A DNA stretch of 62,327 bases. It comes from Cohnella sp. SGD-V74 (GTDB lineage: Bacteria > Bacillota > Bacilli > Paenibacillales > Paenibacillaceae). The position numbers and the translations under genes were made by a program. Below, one piece after another: positions 7,913 to 15,475 of this stretch (within the stretch, counting starts at the first letter, position 1; every line of letters begins with the position of its first letter). A model generated the notes under the pieces. That model had not been told where the DNA came from and did no database searches. It saw only the letters and a list, made by a program, of their open reading frames with translations. The stretch is from contig NZ_PVYW01000034.1 in the NCBI RefSeq assembly GCF_003001675.1, positions 1-62,327 on the forward strand. The letters are read 5' to 3'.

Positions 7913-8968
7913 ATGAATGAGGTATTGGATACGATTGTCATTGGAGGGGGGCAGGCGGGGCTTGCATCCGGCTATCATCTTCAGAAGAAAGGACTTCGAT
8001 TTCTGATTTTGGATGCGGGTGACGAGGCGGGGGGCTCGTGGCCGCGTTATTACGATAGTCTCAAACTGTTCTCTCCAGCACGTTTCTCGTCGCTGCCAGG
8101 CATGAAGTTCCCCGGCGATCCGAATGGCTATCCCAAGCGTGATGAAGTCATTCGTTATTTACAGGATTACCGGGCAAAATTTCAATTGCCGGTCCGAACC
8201 AATCAGCGCGTAGCATCGGTCGAAAGGGATGGAGAAGGGTTTACGGTTCGTACGATGGTAGGGGATACGTTTCGGGCGCGCACCATCATTAATGCGACCG
8301 GCTCCTTTCACAATCCCTATACGCCAGTTGTGCCGGGGCAGGAGGCGTTTCAAGGCCGCACACTTCATTCCTCCGAATACCGGAATCCGGAGCCATTTCG
8401 CAATCAACGCGTAGTGGTGGTCGGGCGCGGCAATTCTGCCGTACAGATCGGTGTTGAGCTGGCCGAGGTGAGCAAGACGTCTTTAGCGGTACTCCGGCCG
8501 GTCCAATTCATGAAATCGAGGCTGTTGGGTCAGGATGTGCATTTTTGGATCAAACTGATTGGGTTTGACACCTTTCCATTTTGGCGGTTCGGGAAAACCG
8601 CGCCGAGTTCAAGTGCGGTGAACGATTCGGGCGGGTACAAAGAAAAAGTAGCGGCAGGAAAACCGGATCAACAACCGATGTTCACATCCTTTTATGAGGA
8701 TGGCGTCATTTGGCCGAACGGGACAAAAGAGCCGGTGGATACGGTGATCTTTGCGACAGGCTACCGGCCGCATCTTCCCTACCTTCAAGCGATTGGCGCG
8801 CTGGATGCGGAAGGAAGGCCGTTACATCAAGCAGGCATAAGCGACGTTCCGGGGCTTTATTATGTGGGGCTGGAAGGGCAGCGTTCCTTTGCTTCTGCTA
8901 CCTTAAGGGGGGTGGGGCCGGACGCGCAGTTTGTTGTGAAAAAGCTCTTGCATCATCTTAAACACTGA
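7913..8968 (+). CDS. arsO: ArsO-like flavin-dependent monooxygenase
   Basis: Single-component flavoprotein of 351 aa in the class B monooxygenase family. FAD motif GGGQAGLASG lies at residues 11-20, an NADPH motif VVGRGNSAVQ near residue 170, and the C-terminal ATGYRP motif typical of this family near residue 280. ATG at 7913 is chosen because GGAGG ends 9 nt before it. ArsO genes are recurrent in ars islands and are thought to act on arsenicals, though the reaction is poorly defined. Its operator suggests control by the Cys-rich MarR protein. Confidence 0.8.
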   Translation: MNEVLDTIVIGGGQAGLASGYHLQKKGLRFLILDAGDEAGGSWPRYYDSLKLFSPARFSSLPGMKFPGDPNGYPKRDEVIRYLQDYRAKFQLPVRTNQRVASVERDGEGFTVRTMVGDTFRARTIINATGSFHNPYTPVVPGQEAFQGRTLHSSEYRNPEPFRNQRVVVVGRGNSAVQIGVELAEVSKTSLAVLRPVQFMKSRLLGQDVHFWIKLIGFDTFPFWRFGKTAPSSSAVNDSGGYKEKVAAGKPDQQPMFTSFYEDGVIWPNGTKEPVDTVIFATGYRPHLPYLQAIGALDAEGRPLHQAGISDVPGLYYVGLEGQRSFASATLRGVGPDAQFVVKKLLHHLKH

Positions 8969-9002
8969 TGCTTACATTTTTTGATAAAAGGATGGGACCG
9001 AC

Positions 9003-9185
9003 TTGAACCTCAATTGGTTTGCTGCGGAAATGCTCATGAAACAACGCCAAAGGGAAATTGAACGATCGGCTAGGGAAGCGTGGAAATGGTCAGACGTTAT
9101 GCGAAAGCAATCGGTCCGATTCTTTAGTAGGCGGCCAATCATTCGTGCAACACCAACGGCTTGCTGCGCTGCGAGCTGCTGTTGA
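9003..9185 (+). CDS. Small basic protein ending in cysteine pairs, between arsO and arsM
   Basis: 60-aa frame with TTG start; AAAGGATGGG lies ~8 nt upstream. The N-terminal half is an amphipathic helix (EMLMKQRQREIERSAREAWK); the end reads TACCAASCC, two vicinal cysteine pairs that could bind As(III). The gap to arsM is 29 nt. I do not recognise a family. Its position and cysteines suggest an arsenic-binding accessory peptide, which is inference. Confidence 0.5.
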   Translation: MNLNWFAAEMLMKQRQREIERSAREAWKWSDVMRKQSVRFFSRRPIIRATPTACCAASCC

Positions 9186-9214
9186 TTGTATAAAAAACTA
9201 AGGAGTGATCTTTC

Positions 9215-10015
9215 ATGAATCAAGTGAGTAATGATCAAATTCGTCAAAACGTTCGGAATCGGTATAAAGAAATCGCCTTACAGGACGTAGGGGCAGGGTC
9301 CTGTTGTACGCCAGCGCCAGCTAATGCTTGCTGCGAGTCGCCCGCGGACGTTTCCGCTAAAATGGGCTACTCGTCAGAAGAACTGACAGCCGTTCCGGAT
9401 GGGGCGAACCTGGGCCTCGGCTGTGGCAATCCGCAAGCCATTGCCGCTTTGCAACCGGGAGAAGTCGTGCTGGACCTGGGCAGCGGCGGCGGGTTTGATT
9501 GCTTTCTTGCCTCCCGTCAGGTCGGCGCCTCTGGCCGCGTCATTGGTGTGGATATGACACCGGAAATGGTCAGCCGCGCCCGCGAAAATGCCAGCAAAAG
9601 CGGATTTACCAATACGGAATTTCGGCTGGGCGAGATCGAGCATCTGCCGGTTCAGGACCATTCGGTTGACGTAATTATTTCAAACTGTGTCATTAATCTG
9701 TCCCCATCGAAGCAGCAGGTTTTTGACGAGGCGTTCCGTGTGCTGCGTAACGGCGGCAGACTGGCCATATCGGATGTCGTGGCAACAGCCGATTTTCCGG
9801 ATGAAATCAAGCAGGATATCGACCGTATCTATTCAGGGTGTATTTCAGGAGCTTCCTCCATCAGCGAACTGGAAGCCATGCTTGCGCAAAGCGGTTTTAC
9901 CCAAATTGAGATCGAACCTAAAGACGAATCCCGCACGTTCATCAAGGATTGGATTCCTGACGCAAATGTCGAACAATACCTAGTGTCCGCCGCGATACGT
10001 GCCATCAAGCCTTGA
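9215..10015 (+). CDS. arsM: Arsenite S-adenosylmethionine methyltransferase ArsM
   Basis: Methylates As(III) to mono- and dimethyl species. Rossmann-fold SAM site LDLGSGGGFDCFLA at ~86-99. The conserved catalytic cysteines are seen at C70 (GLGCGNP), C158 (ISNCVINL) and C209 (YSGCISGA). The N-terminus has the family's extra pairs C30-C31 and C39-C40. Length 266 aa is normal; AAGGAG precedes the ATG. With ArsI in the same window, methylation and demethylation enzymes coexist. Confidence 0.93.
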   Translation: MNQVSNDQIRQNVRNRYKEIALQDVGAGSCCTPAPANACCESPADVSAKMGYSSEELTAVPDGANLGLGCGNPQAIAALQPGEVVLDLGSGGGFDCFLASRQVGASGRVIGVDMTPEMVSRARENASKSGFTNTEFRLGEIEHLPVQDHSVDVIISNCVINLSPSKQQVFDEAFRVLRNGGRLAISDVVATADFPDEIKQDIDRIYSGCISGASSISELEAMLAQSGFTQIEIEPKDESRTFIKDWIPDANVEQYLVSAAIRAIKP

Positions 10016-10069
10016 GCCATGACGGGCCGAGCTGTTGCAGCTCGTGTTGAGCCGAACAAGCATAAATAA

Positions 10070-10101
10070 GAAGGCGCTGCCGGTTAGCTGGCAGCGCCTT
10101 C
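10070..10101. terminator. 12-bp hairpin, copy of PBECR4-gene terminator
   Basis: GAAGGCGCTGCC (10070-10081) pairs perfectly with GGCAGCGCCTTC (10090-10101). Almost the same hairpin is at 14330-14362, where it ends the minus-strand PBECR4-like gene. Here it lies between arsM and a broken copy of that gene and may serve arsM on the plus strand despite a poor T run. Confidence 0.6.
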
Positions 10102-10109
10102 GCCTTTGC

Positions 10110-10345
10110 AACGTATAGCTGCGCTTTGCGGTTTATACCCTATATATTTCGCATCCCCTTTATAAGGAAATATTGCGAAGCTGACCATCAATATGTTTGG
10201 TTCCATACAGCGGCGGTATTTTGCCTTCCTCCAGAATCGTGCGCGGACGGACACCACGTTTTAAATTCGGTTTCTTTATCACCTGGATATGCCAAGGTGT
10301 ACAATGGCGTTATCAAAATCTCCGTATATGGTCCAATGCCGTATC
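10110..10345 (-). pseudogene. Broken 3'-terminal copy of PBECR4-like gene
   Basis: The minus strand carries the end of the gene found intact at 14404-15012: segments equivalent to DNAIVHLGISR, RTILEEG.PPLYGTKHIDGQ and the tail, with frame breaks and substitutions. The hairpin at 10070-10101 is also duplicated. Only the last ~75 codons are present. The pair of copies flanks the methyltransferase-cadC-cadA block. Confidence 0.7.
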
Positions 10346-10435
10346 CTTTCCACCGAGGGGGCAGCATGTCAGTTCCTTCACACTTTTTTGAGCTACTTAT
10401 TCGGAACTTATGATTTTTTCAAGTCGAACAAATAA

Positions 10436-10500
10436 TCAAATATGTATTTGAATATTTCGAGAGGTTTGGTGTATTATAATAATCAAATTAACATTTGATT
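10436..10500 (+). promoter_or_regulatory. Two CadC/ArsR-type operators with promoter -10
   Basis: TCAAATA-TG-TATTTGA (10436-10451) and AATCAAAT-TAAC-ATTTGATT (10481-10500) are perfect palindromes of the CadC/ArsR type. A TATAAT (10475-10480) lies between them. A related half-conserved site, at 11486-11505, precedes cadC, so the methyltransferase gene downstream is expected to be under CadC control. Confidence 0.7.
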
Positions 10501-10524
10501 GTTTTAGGGGGCAAAGAATCGACT

Positions 10525-11148
10525 ATGAATAACTCTTGGAACAAAGTGATTTATCGGTTCTGGGCTCCTTTCTATGATTATTTCTTTAATTCTGGCCCTT
10601 TTTTAAACGCCCGGAAAAAGATTTTTGAGAACCTCGACATTAAGTCGAAAAGCAAAATTCTTTTTGTAGGCGTCGGTACGGGAGCAGACTTGCAGTTCAT
10701 TATGGGCAAAGATATTTCTGTTACTGCAATCGACTTGTCATCCGAAATGCTTGATAAAGCAAGAAATAAATATGATGCACCAAACTTTACGTTCACAGAA
10801 ATGGATGCGCAAGATTTGACCTTTTCTCCGGAATCGTTCGATATGGTCATTGCGAATCTGATCCTATCTGTCGTACCCGATCCGGATCAATGTTTTCAAG
10901 AAATGATTCGGGTTACTGGATCTGGGGGACGCATAGTCATTTTCGATAAATTTGCCCCTCCCTCGCAGGAATTGTCCGTAATTAAGAAATTCCTCCGTCC
11001 CGTCGTAGCATTGATGGGGACGGACATTGGCCGTCATTTTGAACAAGTCGTAAAACCATACGGAAACCATATTCGAGTGGAGGAAGATGAGTCTGCCTTA
11101 TTTAACGGTATGTATCGGAAAATCATACTTCGTAAAATCCAAGCTTAA
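10525..11148 (+). CDS. Class I SAM-dependent methyltransferase (UbiE/PmtA-like) in cad block
   Basis: 207-aa methyltransferase with SAM site ILFVGVGTGADLQFI (~47-61) and acidic ribose-binding end of strand 2 (VTAIDLS). It resembles phospholipid N-methyltransferase and UbiE-like enzymes, starting with a membrane-proximal helix YRFWAPFYDYFF. It has no cysteine triad, so it is not a second ArsM. ATG at 10525 is chosen; AGGGGG is 13 nt upstream. Two CadC-type operators before it tie it to metal exposure. Substrate unknown; a role in lipid or quinone change during cadmium stress is inference. Confidence 0.7.
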   Translation: MNNSWNKVIYRFWAPFYDYFFNSGPFLNARKKIFENLDIKSKSKILFVGVGTGADLQFIMGKDISVTAIDLSSEMLDKARNKYDAPNFTFTEMDAQDLTFSPESFDMVIANLILSVVPDPDQCFQEMIRVTGSGGRIVIFDKFAPPSQELSVIKKFLRPVVALMGTDIGRHFEQVVKPYGNHIRVEEDESALFNGMYRKIILRKIQA

Positions 11149-11299
11149 ACTACTGGCAAGATGGCCGGATAGAGGATGAAAGATTGATAAACGAGACAAT
11201 AGAGATTTTATACCAGCCCTGAAATTTCACTGGCTTACATCATTTTATGCAATGAGGGAGTCTATCTTCAAGAACAAATTAATTAGACAAATTCAAGTT

Positions 11300-11458
11300 G
11301 ATTCGGGGCAGCGGTGGTTCTGGGGGTTATTGTTGCAGCTATACGAGCCGCGCAGCTCGGCAAGAAAGTGTTGCTGGTGGATAATCGGGACTCGGAGGTG
11401 TATGTCTCAAAGTTGCCCTTGGCCATCCCATTCATATTTAGTTTTGTTTGCCTTTGAC
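11300..11458 (+). pseudogene. Decayed fragment of a flavoprotein disulfide reductase
   Basis: One frame reads SGAAVVLGVIVAAIRAAQLG and continues KKVLLVDN, the FAD-binding start of lipoamide dehydrogenase/MerA-type enzymes, then loses homology (VSKLPLAIPFIFSFVCL, stop). No start or partner is left. It fills the space between the methyltransferase and cadC and is further evidence of rearrangement here. Confidence 0.45.
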
Positions 11459-11479
11459 AAAACAATGGCGCAAGCATAA

Positions 11480-11505
11480 TATAATAATCAAATGAATATT
11501 AGATT
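11480..11505 (+). promoter_or_regulatory. CadC operator and -10 of cadC-cadA
   Basis: TATAAT (11480-11485) is followed at once by AATCAAAT-GAAT-ATTAGATT (11486-11505), an 8-4-8 palindrome with one mismatch matching the site at 10481-10500. Binding here would block cadCA transcription. Confidence 0.7.
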
Positions 11506-11518
11506 GAGGTGATGGGAA

Positions 11519-11887
11519 TTGAAGAACCAAGATACATGCGAGATCTTTTGTTATGACGAGGATAAGGTCAATCGAGTCCGGAAAAAATTAAGCAAAAATG
11601 ATTTTCAGGATATGGCGCAAATCTTTAAGGTGCTTGCAGACCATACGCGGCTAAAGGTTGCTTATGCCCTGTGCGATGAAGACGAGTTATGCGTCTGTGA
11701 TGTGGCCAATATCATCGGCTCCACGATGGCGACGGCTTCCCATCACTTACGGCTGCTGCGGAACATGGGCATTGCGAATTATCGGAAGGAAGGGAAGCTC
11801 GTTTTTTATTCATTGGGGGATGAGCAGCTTAAACAAATGATAAGGCTCGCCATTGAGCATCAAAAGGAGGTTGTTGGCGTTGAATAA
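11519..11887 (+). CDS. cadC: CadC, Cd/Pb/Zn-responsive ArsR-family repressor
   Basis: 122-aa winged-helix repressor. It has the N-terminal cysteines C7 and C11 (DTCEIFCYD) and the helix motif ELCVCDV (C58, C60), the four-thiolate site that distinguishes CadC from ArsR. DNA-recognition helix STMATASHHLRLL. TTG start at 11519 behind GAGGTGATGG. The 3' end overlaps cadA by 8 nt. It should recognise the AATCAAAT-type palindromes before itself and before the methyltransferase. Confidence 0.93.
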   Translation: MKNQDTCEIFCYDEDKVNRVRKKLSKNDFQDMAQIFKVLADHTRLKVAYALCDEDELCVCDVANIIGSTMATASHHLRLLRNMGIANYRKEGKLVFYSLGDEQLKQMIRLAIEHQKEVVGVE

Positions 11888-14270
11888 AGTGGCTGAACCC
11901 TTAGAGAACAAAAACGTGTACCGCGTTGAAGGATTTACATGCGCGAATTGTGCCGGGAAATTTGAGAATAATGTCAAGCAATTGCCAGGCGTTCAAGATG
12001 CGAAAGTGAACTTTGGCGCTTCAAAAATTGCCGTTTTCGGTGAAACCACTGTTGAGGAACTGGAGAAAGCCGGTGCATTTGAGAATCTTAAAGTCATCCC
12101 TGAAAAACCGGTACGGGTGGCAAAACCGGAAGTGGACGAGGAAAAAAACGTATTCAACGTTCAAGGATTTACATGTGCGAATTGTGCCGGGAAGTTTGAA
12201 AATAACGTGAAGCAGCTTCCAGGGGTTCGGGATGCGAAAGTGAATTTCGGGGCTTCGAAAATCGCAATATATGGTAATGCCTCCATTGAAGAACTGGAGA
12301 AAGCTGGTGCGTTTGAAAATTTAAAAGTGACCCCGGAAAAAGTAGCACGGGAAGCGAAACCAGAAGGCATCAAAGAAGTGAAAGAACCGTTTTACAAAAA
12401 ACATAGCACATTGTTGAATGCAGTCTTATTGGTGGTTTTCGGATATATTTCTCAATATGTAAATGGGGAAGAAAACCTAATCACTTCTCTGTTATTTGCA
12501 GCCTCTATTGTGATCGGGGGATTCTCGCTCTTTAAAGTCGGTTTTCAAAACTTGATACGATTTGAATTTGACATGAAGACACTCATGACAGTTGCCATAA
12601 TCGGAGCTGCGATCATTGGGGAATGGGCCGAAGGTGCAATTGTGGTTATCCTCTTTGCAATCAGTGAAGCGTTGGAACGCTTCTCGATGGATCGGGCTAG
12701 ACAATCGATTCGTTCCTTAATGGACATTGCACCGAAAGAAGCACTCGTTAGGCGTAACGGACAAGAAATGATGGTCAATGTCGATGACATCGCCGTTGGT
12801 GATATCATGATTGTGAAGCCCGGTCAAAAGATTGCCATGGATGGTGTGGTGGTCAGCGGCAACTCTGCCGTCAATCAGGCCGCGATCACCGGTGAGTCCG
12901 TTCCCGTTGGCAAAACGGTGGATGATGAGGTTTTTGCGGGGACATTAAATGAAGAAGGCCTCCTTGAAGTCAAAGTAACCAAGTTGGTCGATGATACGAC
13001 CATCGCGAAGATCATACACCTGGTTGAGGAAGCACAGGGAGAACGTGCGCCATCCCAAGCCTTTGTCGATAAGTTTGCGAAATATTACACGCCGATCATT
13101 ATGGTCATTGCCGCATTAGTCGCGATACTTCCGCCACTTTTCTTTGATGGAAGCTGGGCTACCTGGGTTTATCAAGGCTTATCCGTTCTTGTAGTTGGTT
13201 GTCCTTGCGCACTCGTGATTTCCACTCCAATTTCCATGGTATCTGCAATCGGAAATGCAGCGAAAAATGGCGTACTTGTCAAAGGCGGTATTTACCTCGA
13301 AGAAATGGGGGCCATAAAGGCTATTGCGTTTGATAAAACCGGCACACTCACCAAAGGAGTACCGGTTGTAACGGATTTCAACGTATTCAGCCAAAAAACA
13401 AATAATAAAGAATTGCTTTCCATCATTACTGCATTAGAGTACCGTTCGCAGCATCCTCTAGCTTCGGCGATTATGAAGAAAGCGGAACAGGAACATATAT
13501 CTTATTCCGACGTCGTGGTTGATGACTTTTCTTCCATCACTGGTAAAGGAATTAAAGGTACGGTTAACGGAACCATCTATTACATTGGTAATCCGAAACT
13601 CTTTAAAGAATTAGCTACTGCTCATTTTAGTAACGAGCAAGAACAACTGGTGACTACACTGCAAAGTCAAGGAAAAACGGCTATGGTTGTCGGAACGGAC
13701 AAAGACATTCTCGCGGTGATCGCGGTAGCCGATGAAGTACGTGAATCCAGTAAAGAAATTATTCAAAGGCTGCATCAGCTCGGGATCAAGAAAACGATCA
13801 TGCTTACCGGTGATAACAAAGGTACCGCAAATGCGATCGCCGGACATGTTGGCGTATCGGATGTGCAGGCCGAATTGATGCCACAGGATAAATTAGACTT
13901 TATTAAACAGCTCCGAGCCGATTACGTCAATGTCGCCATGGTTGGCGATGGTGTCAACGATGCTCCAGCACTTGCAGCTTCTACGGTTGGGATTGCCATG
14001 GGCGGAGCCGGTACGGATACAGCTCTTGAAACGGCAGATGTAGCTTTAATGGGAGACGATTTAAGGAAACTTCCATTCGCAATCAAATTAAGCCGTAGAG
14101 CTTTAAATATCATTAAGCAAAACATTACCTTTGCGCTGGCCATTAAATTGATTGCTTTACTGCTCGTCATCCCGGGTTGGTTAACGCTTTGGATTGCTAT
14201 CCTTTCCGATATGGGAGCAACGCTTCTGGTTGCGTTAAACGGTTTGCGACTGATGAGAGTCAAGGAATAA
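11880..14270 (+). CDS. cadA: CadA, Cd/Zn/Pb-exporting P1B-type ATPase
   Basis: Membrane ATPase of ~796 aa. Two nearly identical N-terminal metal-binding domains each carry GFTCANCAGKFENN (near residues 22 and 103). The TGES actuator motif, the CPC membrane motif (VVGCPCALV), DKTGTLTKG phosphorylation site, HP motif (SQHPLA) and GDGVNDAP hinge are intact. TTG start at 11880 is preceded by AAAGGAGG and overlaps cadC. The two repeats differ little, suggesting a recent internal duplication. Confidence 0.95.
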   Translation: MNKVAEPLENKNVYRVEGFTCANCAGKFENNVKQLPGVQDAKVNFGASKIAVFGETTVEELEKAGAFENLKVIPEKPVRVAKPEVDEEKNVFNVQGFTCANCAGKFENNVKQLPGVRDAKVNFGASKIAIYGNASIEELEKAGAFENLKVTPEKVAREAKPEGIKEVKEPFYKKHSTLLNAVLLVVFGYISQYVNGEENLITSLLFAASIVIGGFSLFKVGFQNLIRFEFDMKTLMTVAIIGAAIIGEWAEGAIVVILFAISEALERFSMDRARQSIRSLMDIAPKEALVRRNGQEMMVNVDDIAVGDIMIVKPGQKIAMDGVVVSGNSAVNQAAITGESVPVGKTVDDEVFAGTLNEEGLLEVKVTKLVDDTTIAKIIHLVEEAQGERAPSQAFVDKFAKYYTPIIMVIAALVAILPPLFFDGSWATWVYQGLSVLVVGCPCALVISTPISMVSAIGNAAKNGVLVKGGIYLEEMGAIKAIAFDKTGTLTKGVPVVTDFNVFSQKTNNKELLSIITALEYRSQHPLASAIMKKAEQEHISYSDVVVDDFSSITGKGIKGTVNGTIYYIGNPKLFKELATAHFSNEQEQLVTTLQSQGKTAMVVGTDKDILAVIAVADEVRESSKEIIQRLHQLGIKKTIMLTGDNKGTANAIAGHVGVSDVQAELMPQDKLDFIKQLRADYVNVAMVGDGVNDAPALAASTVGIAMGGAGTDTALETADVALMGDDLRKLPFAIKLSRRALNIIKQNITFALAIKLIALLLVIPGWLTLWIAILSDMGATLLVALNGLRLMRVKE

Positions 14271-14329
14271 AGGGCATAAAACTAAACATTCAGTTGAGTT
14301 AGGGGGGGACGAATAGTTGGATAAAAAGC

Positions 14330-14362
14330 GAAGGCGCTGCCGGTTAGTCTGGTAGCGCCTTC
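14330..14362 (-). terminator. Terminator of PBECR4-like gene
   Basis: GAAGGCGCTGCC (14330-14341) and GGTAGCGCCTTC (14351-14362) form a 12-bp stem with one wobble/mismatch. On the minus strand it is followed by CGCTTTTTATCC, so it suits the minus-strand gene ending at 14404; it may also stop cadA from the other side. Confidence 0.75.
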
Positions 14363-14403
14363 GTCATTGCGCGTGTAGCCGCGCCTTTGGTTTATAATCC
14401 ATT

Positions 14404-15012
14404 TTATTTCGCATCCTGCTTAAAAGAAAGAATGCGAAGTGTTGGTTGTCCATCAATATGTTTGGTTCCGTACAGCGGCGGTGTCTTGCCTTCCTCCAGG
14501 ATGGTGCGCGGACACCACGTTTTAAATTCCGTTTCTTCTCGTCTGGATATGCCAAGGTGTACGATGGCGTTATCAAAACCGCCGTATATGAGTAATTCTG
14601 CCCCTAATTTATGAAATTTAATCATGGCTGTGTCGGATGTGAGGATGCGGGGAATGGCGAGAAAATAAATCCATTTTCCTTTCAGACTGTTAAAGTTCGG
14701 TTTGCCTGCGCGGGACCGCATATGTTCCCGGTCAATCGTGCCGTTTTTGATGTTGTCCCAGCCTTCCGGCCCCCGGTACAATTTCAAATCTTGAGGCCGT
14801 ATTTTGCCCGCGACCATCTTTTCTAATCCCAGCAGGTGACAGAAGTTGTCCTTTTCGAAGTGCAGCTTAACAGGTTCATGGTTCTCCAGTTCATATGTAA
14901 ACGTATAAGGGAGAAGATACTGCTCATATAACTGCTGAAGCACTTGAAGGCTAATATCCGCAATCAAGGGTTTGGTCGTTCGGGCAACTAATTGTTCGAG
15001 TGTTAGCGTCAT
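14404..15012 (-). CDS. PBECR4-like protein (phage/mobile-element nuclease-fold family)
   Basis: 202-aa soluble protein. The features YTFTYELENHEPVKLHF, FCHLLGLEKM and GKWIYFLAIPRI resemble the PBECR4 group of barnase/EndoU/colicin-like folds found in mobile-element proteins; this is recognition by pattern, not proven. Start ATG at 15012 follows AAGGAGA by 9 nt; a longer frame to 15057 would begin inside the terminator. Its mRNA has a ~300-nt leader with two tandem structured domains and a terminator, so expression looks conditional. A toxin or tRNA/RNA nuclease role is inference. Confidence 0.6.
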   Translation of the reverse strand: MTLTLEQLVARTTKPLIADISLQVLQQLYEQYLLPYTFTYELENHEPVKLHFEKDNFCHLLGLEKMVAGKIRPQDLKLYRGPEGWDNIKNGTIDREHMRSRAGKPNFNSLKGKWIYFLAIPRILTSDTAMIKFHKLGAELLIYGGFDNAIVHLGISRREETEFKTWCPRTILEEGKTPPLYGTKHIDGQPTLRILSFKQDAK

Positions 15013-15032
15013 GGAATCATGTCTCCTTGCAC

Positions 15033-15063
15033 AAAAAAAGCTCTGATGTATCCACATCAGAGC
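15033..15063 (-). terminator. Leader (attenuator-like) terminator before PBECR4-like gene
   Basis: Minus-strand stem formed by the complements of 15054-15063 and 15040-15049 (perfect 10 bp, GCTCTGATGT with ACATCAGAGC, 4-nt loop), followed by seven U. It lies between the leader domains and the ribosome site, so it would end transcription unless an alternative fold forms. CTGATG at 15076-15081 can pair with CATCAG at 15055-15060 as an antiterminator. Confidence 0.8.
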
Positions 15064-15075
15064 CGCCTTGTTAAG

Positions 15076-15314
15076 CTGATGGGTAGCAAAAACAGTCGGT
15101 AAACACGGAGATTATGGTCCCCCCGGCGGGGAACACCACGCTACCCGGTGGTGCGGATCGCTGGCGATCCCTATATATAAGTGTTTCCTAATTGCTGAAA
15201 ATCCATATCATTCGGCAACACAAACGGTCGGTAAACACGGAAATTATGGTCCCCCCGGCAGGGAACACCACGTTGCCCATGGTGCGAGCTTACGCTCCGA
15301 TTACTTTATCTTGC
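15076..15314 (-). promoter_or_regulatory. Tandem structured leader RNA, two pseudoknotted domains (riboswitch-like)
   Basis: Two ~60-nt similar blocks (15095-15155 and 15227-15286) lie 132 nt apart, each sharing CGGTAAACACGG and GGTCCCCCCGGC on the plus strand. In each, a 6-bp hairpin (CACCAC/GTGGTG type) has a loop that pairs with a downstream strand: 15140-15146 with 15081-15087 (7 bp) and 15272-15278 with 15214-15219 (6 bp). The loop and partner sequences differ between copies but stay complementary. I do not recognise a known class. Confidence 0.65.
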
Positions 15315-15320
15315 CTGTAT

Positions 15321-15349
15321 ATTATACAACGGAAACCCGGATTGTGCAA
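15321..15349 (-). promoter_or_regulatory. Promoter of the PBECR4-like transcript
   Basis: On the minus strand TTGCAC (15349-15344) and TATAAT (15326-15321) are separated by exactly 17 bp. Transcription would start near 15314 and run through the tandem leader toward the gene at 15012. Confidence 0.8.
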
Positions 15350-15475
15350 CGGACAGTTGGGATAGAGCGAAATCGTACCGATCTATTGGAGTAGCGAGGG
15401 AGTGAAGTCAGTAGGGGGATTTTTCTTAGCACCGGGGGCAAAGCCATGTCCGAAATTGAACAGGGCAGCATCCCT

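Noticed and set aside
10495..10524. Upstream start for the methyltransferase
   Set aside because: It begins inside the CadC-type operator and before the ribosome site; ATG at 10525 is preferred.
15095..15286. Plus-strand riboswitch reading of the tandem repeats
   Set aside because: No plus-strand gene follows for over 1 kb, whereas promoter, terminator and gene are all aligned on the minus strand.
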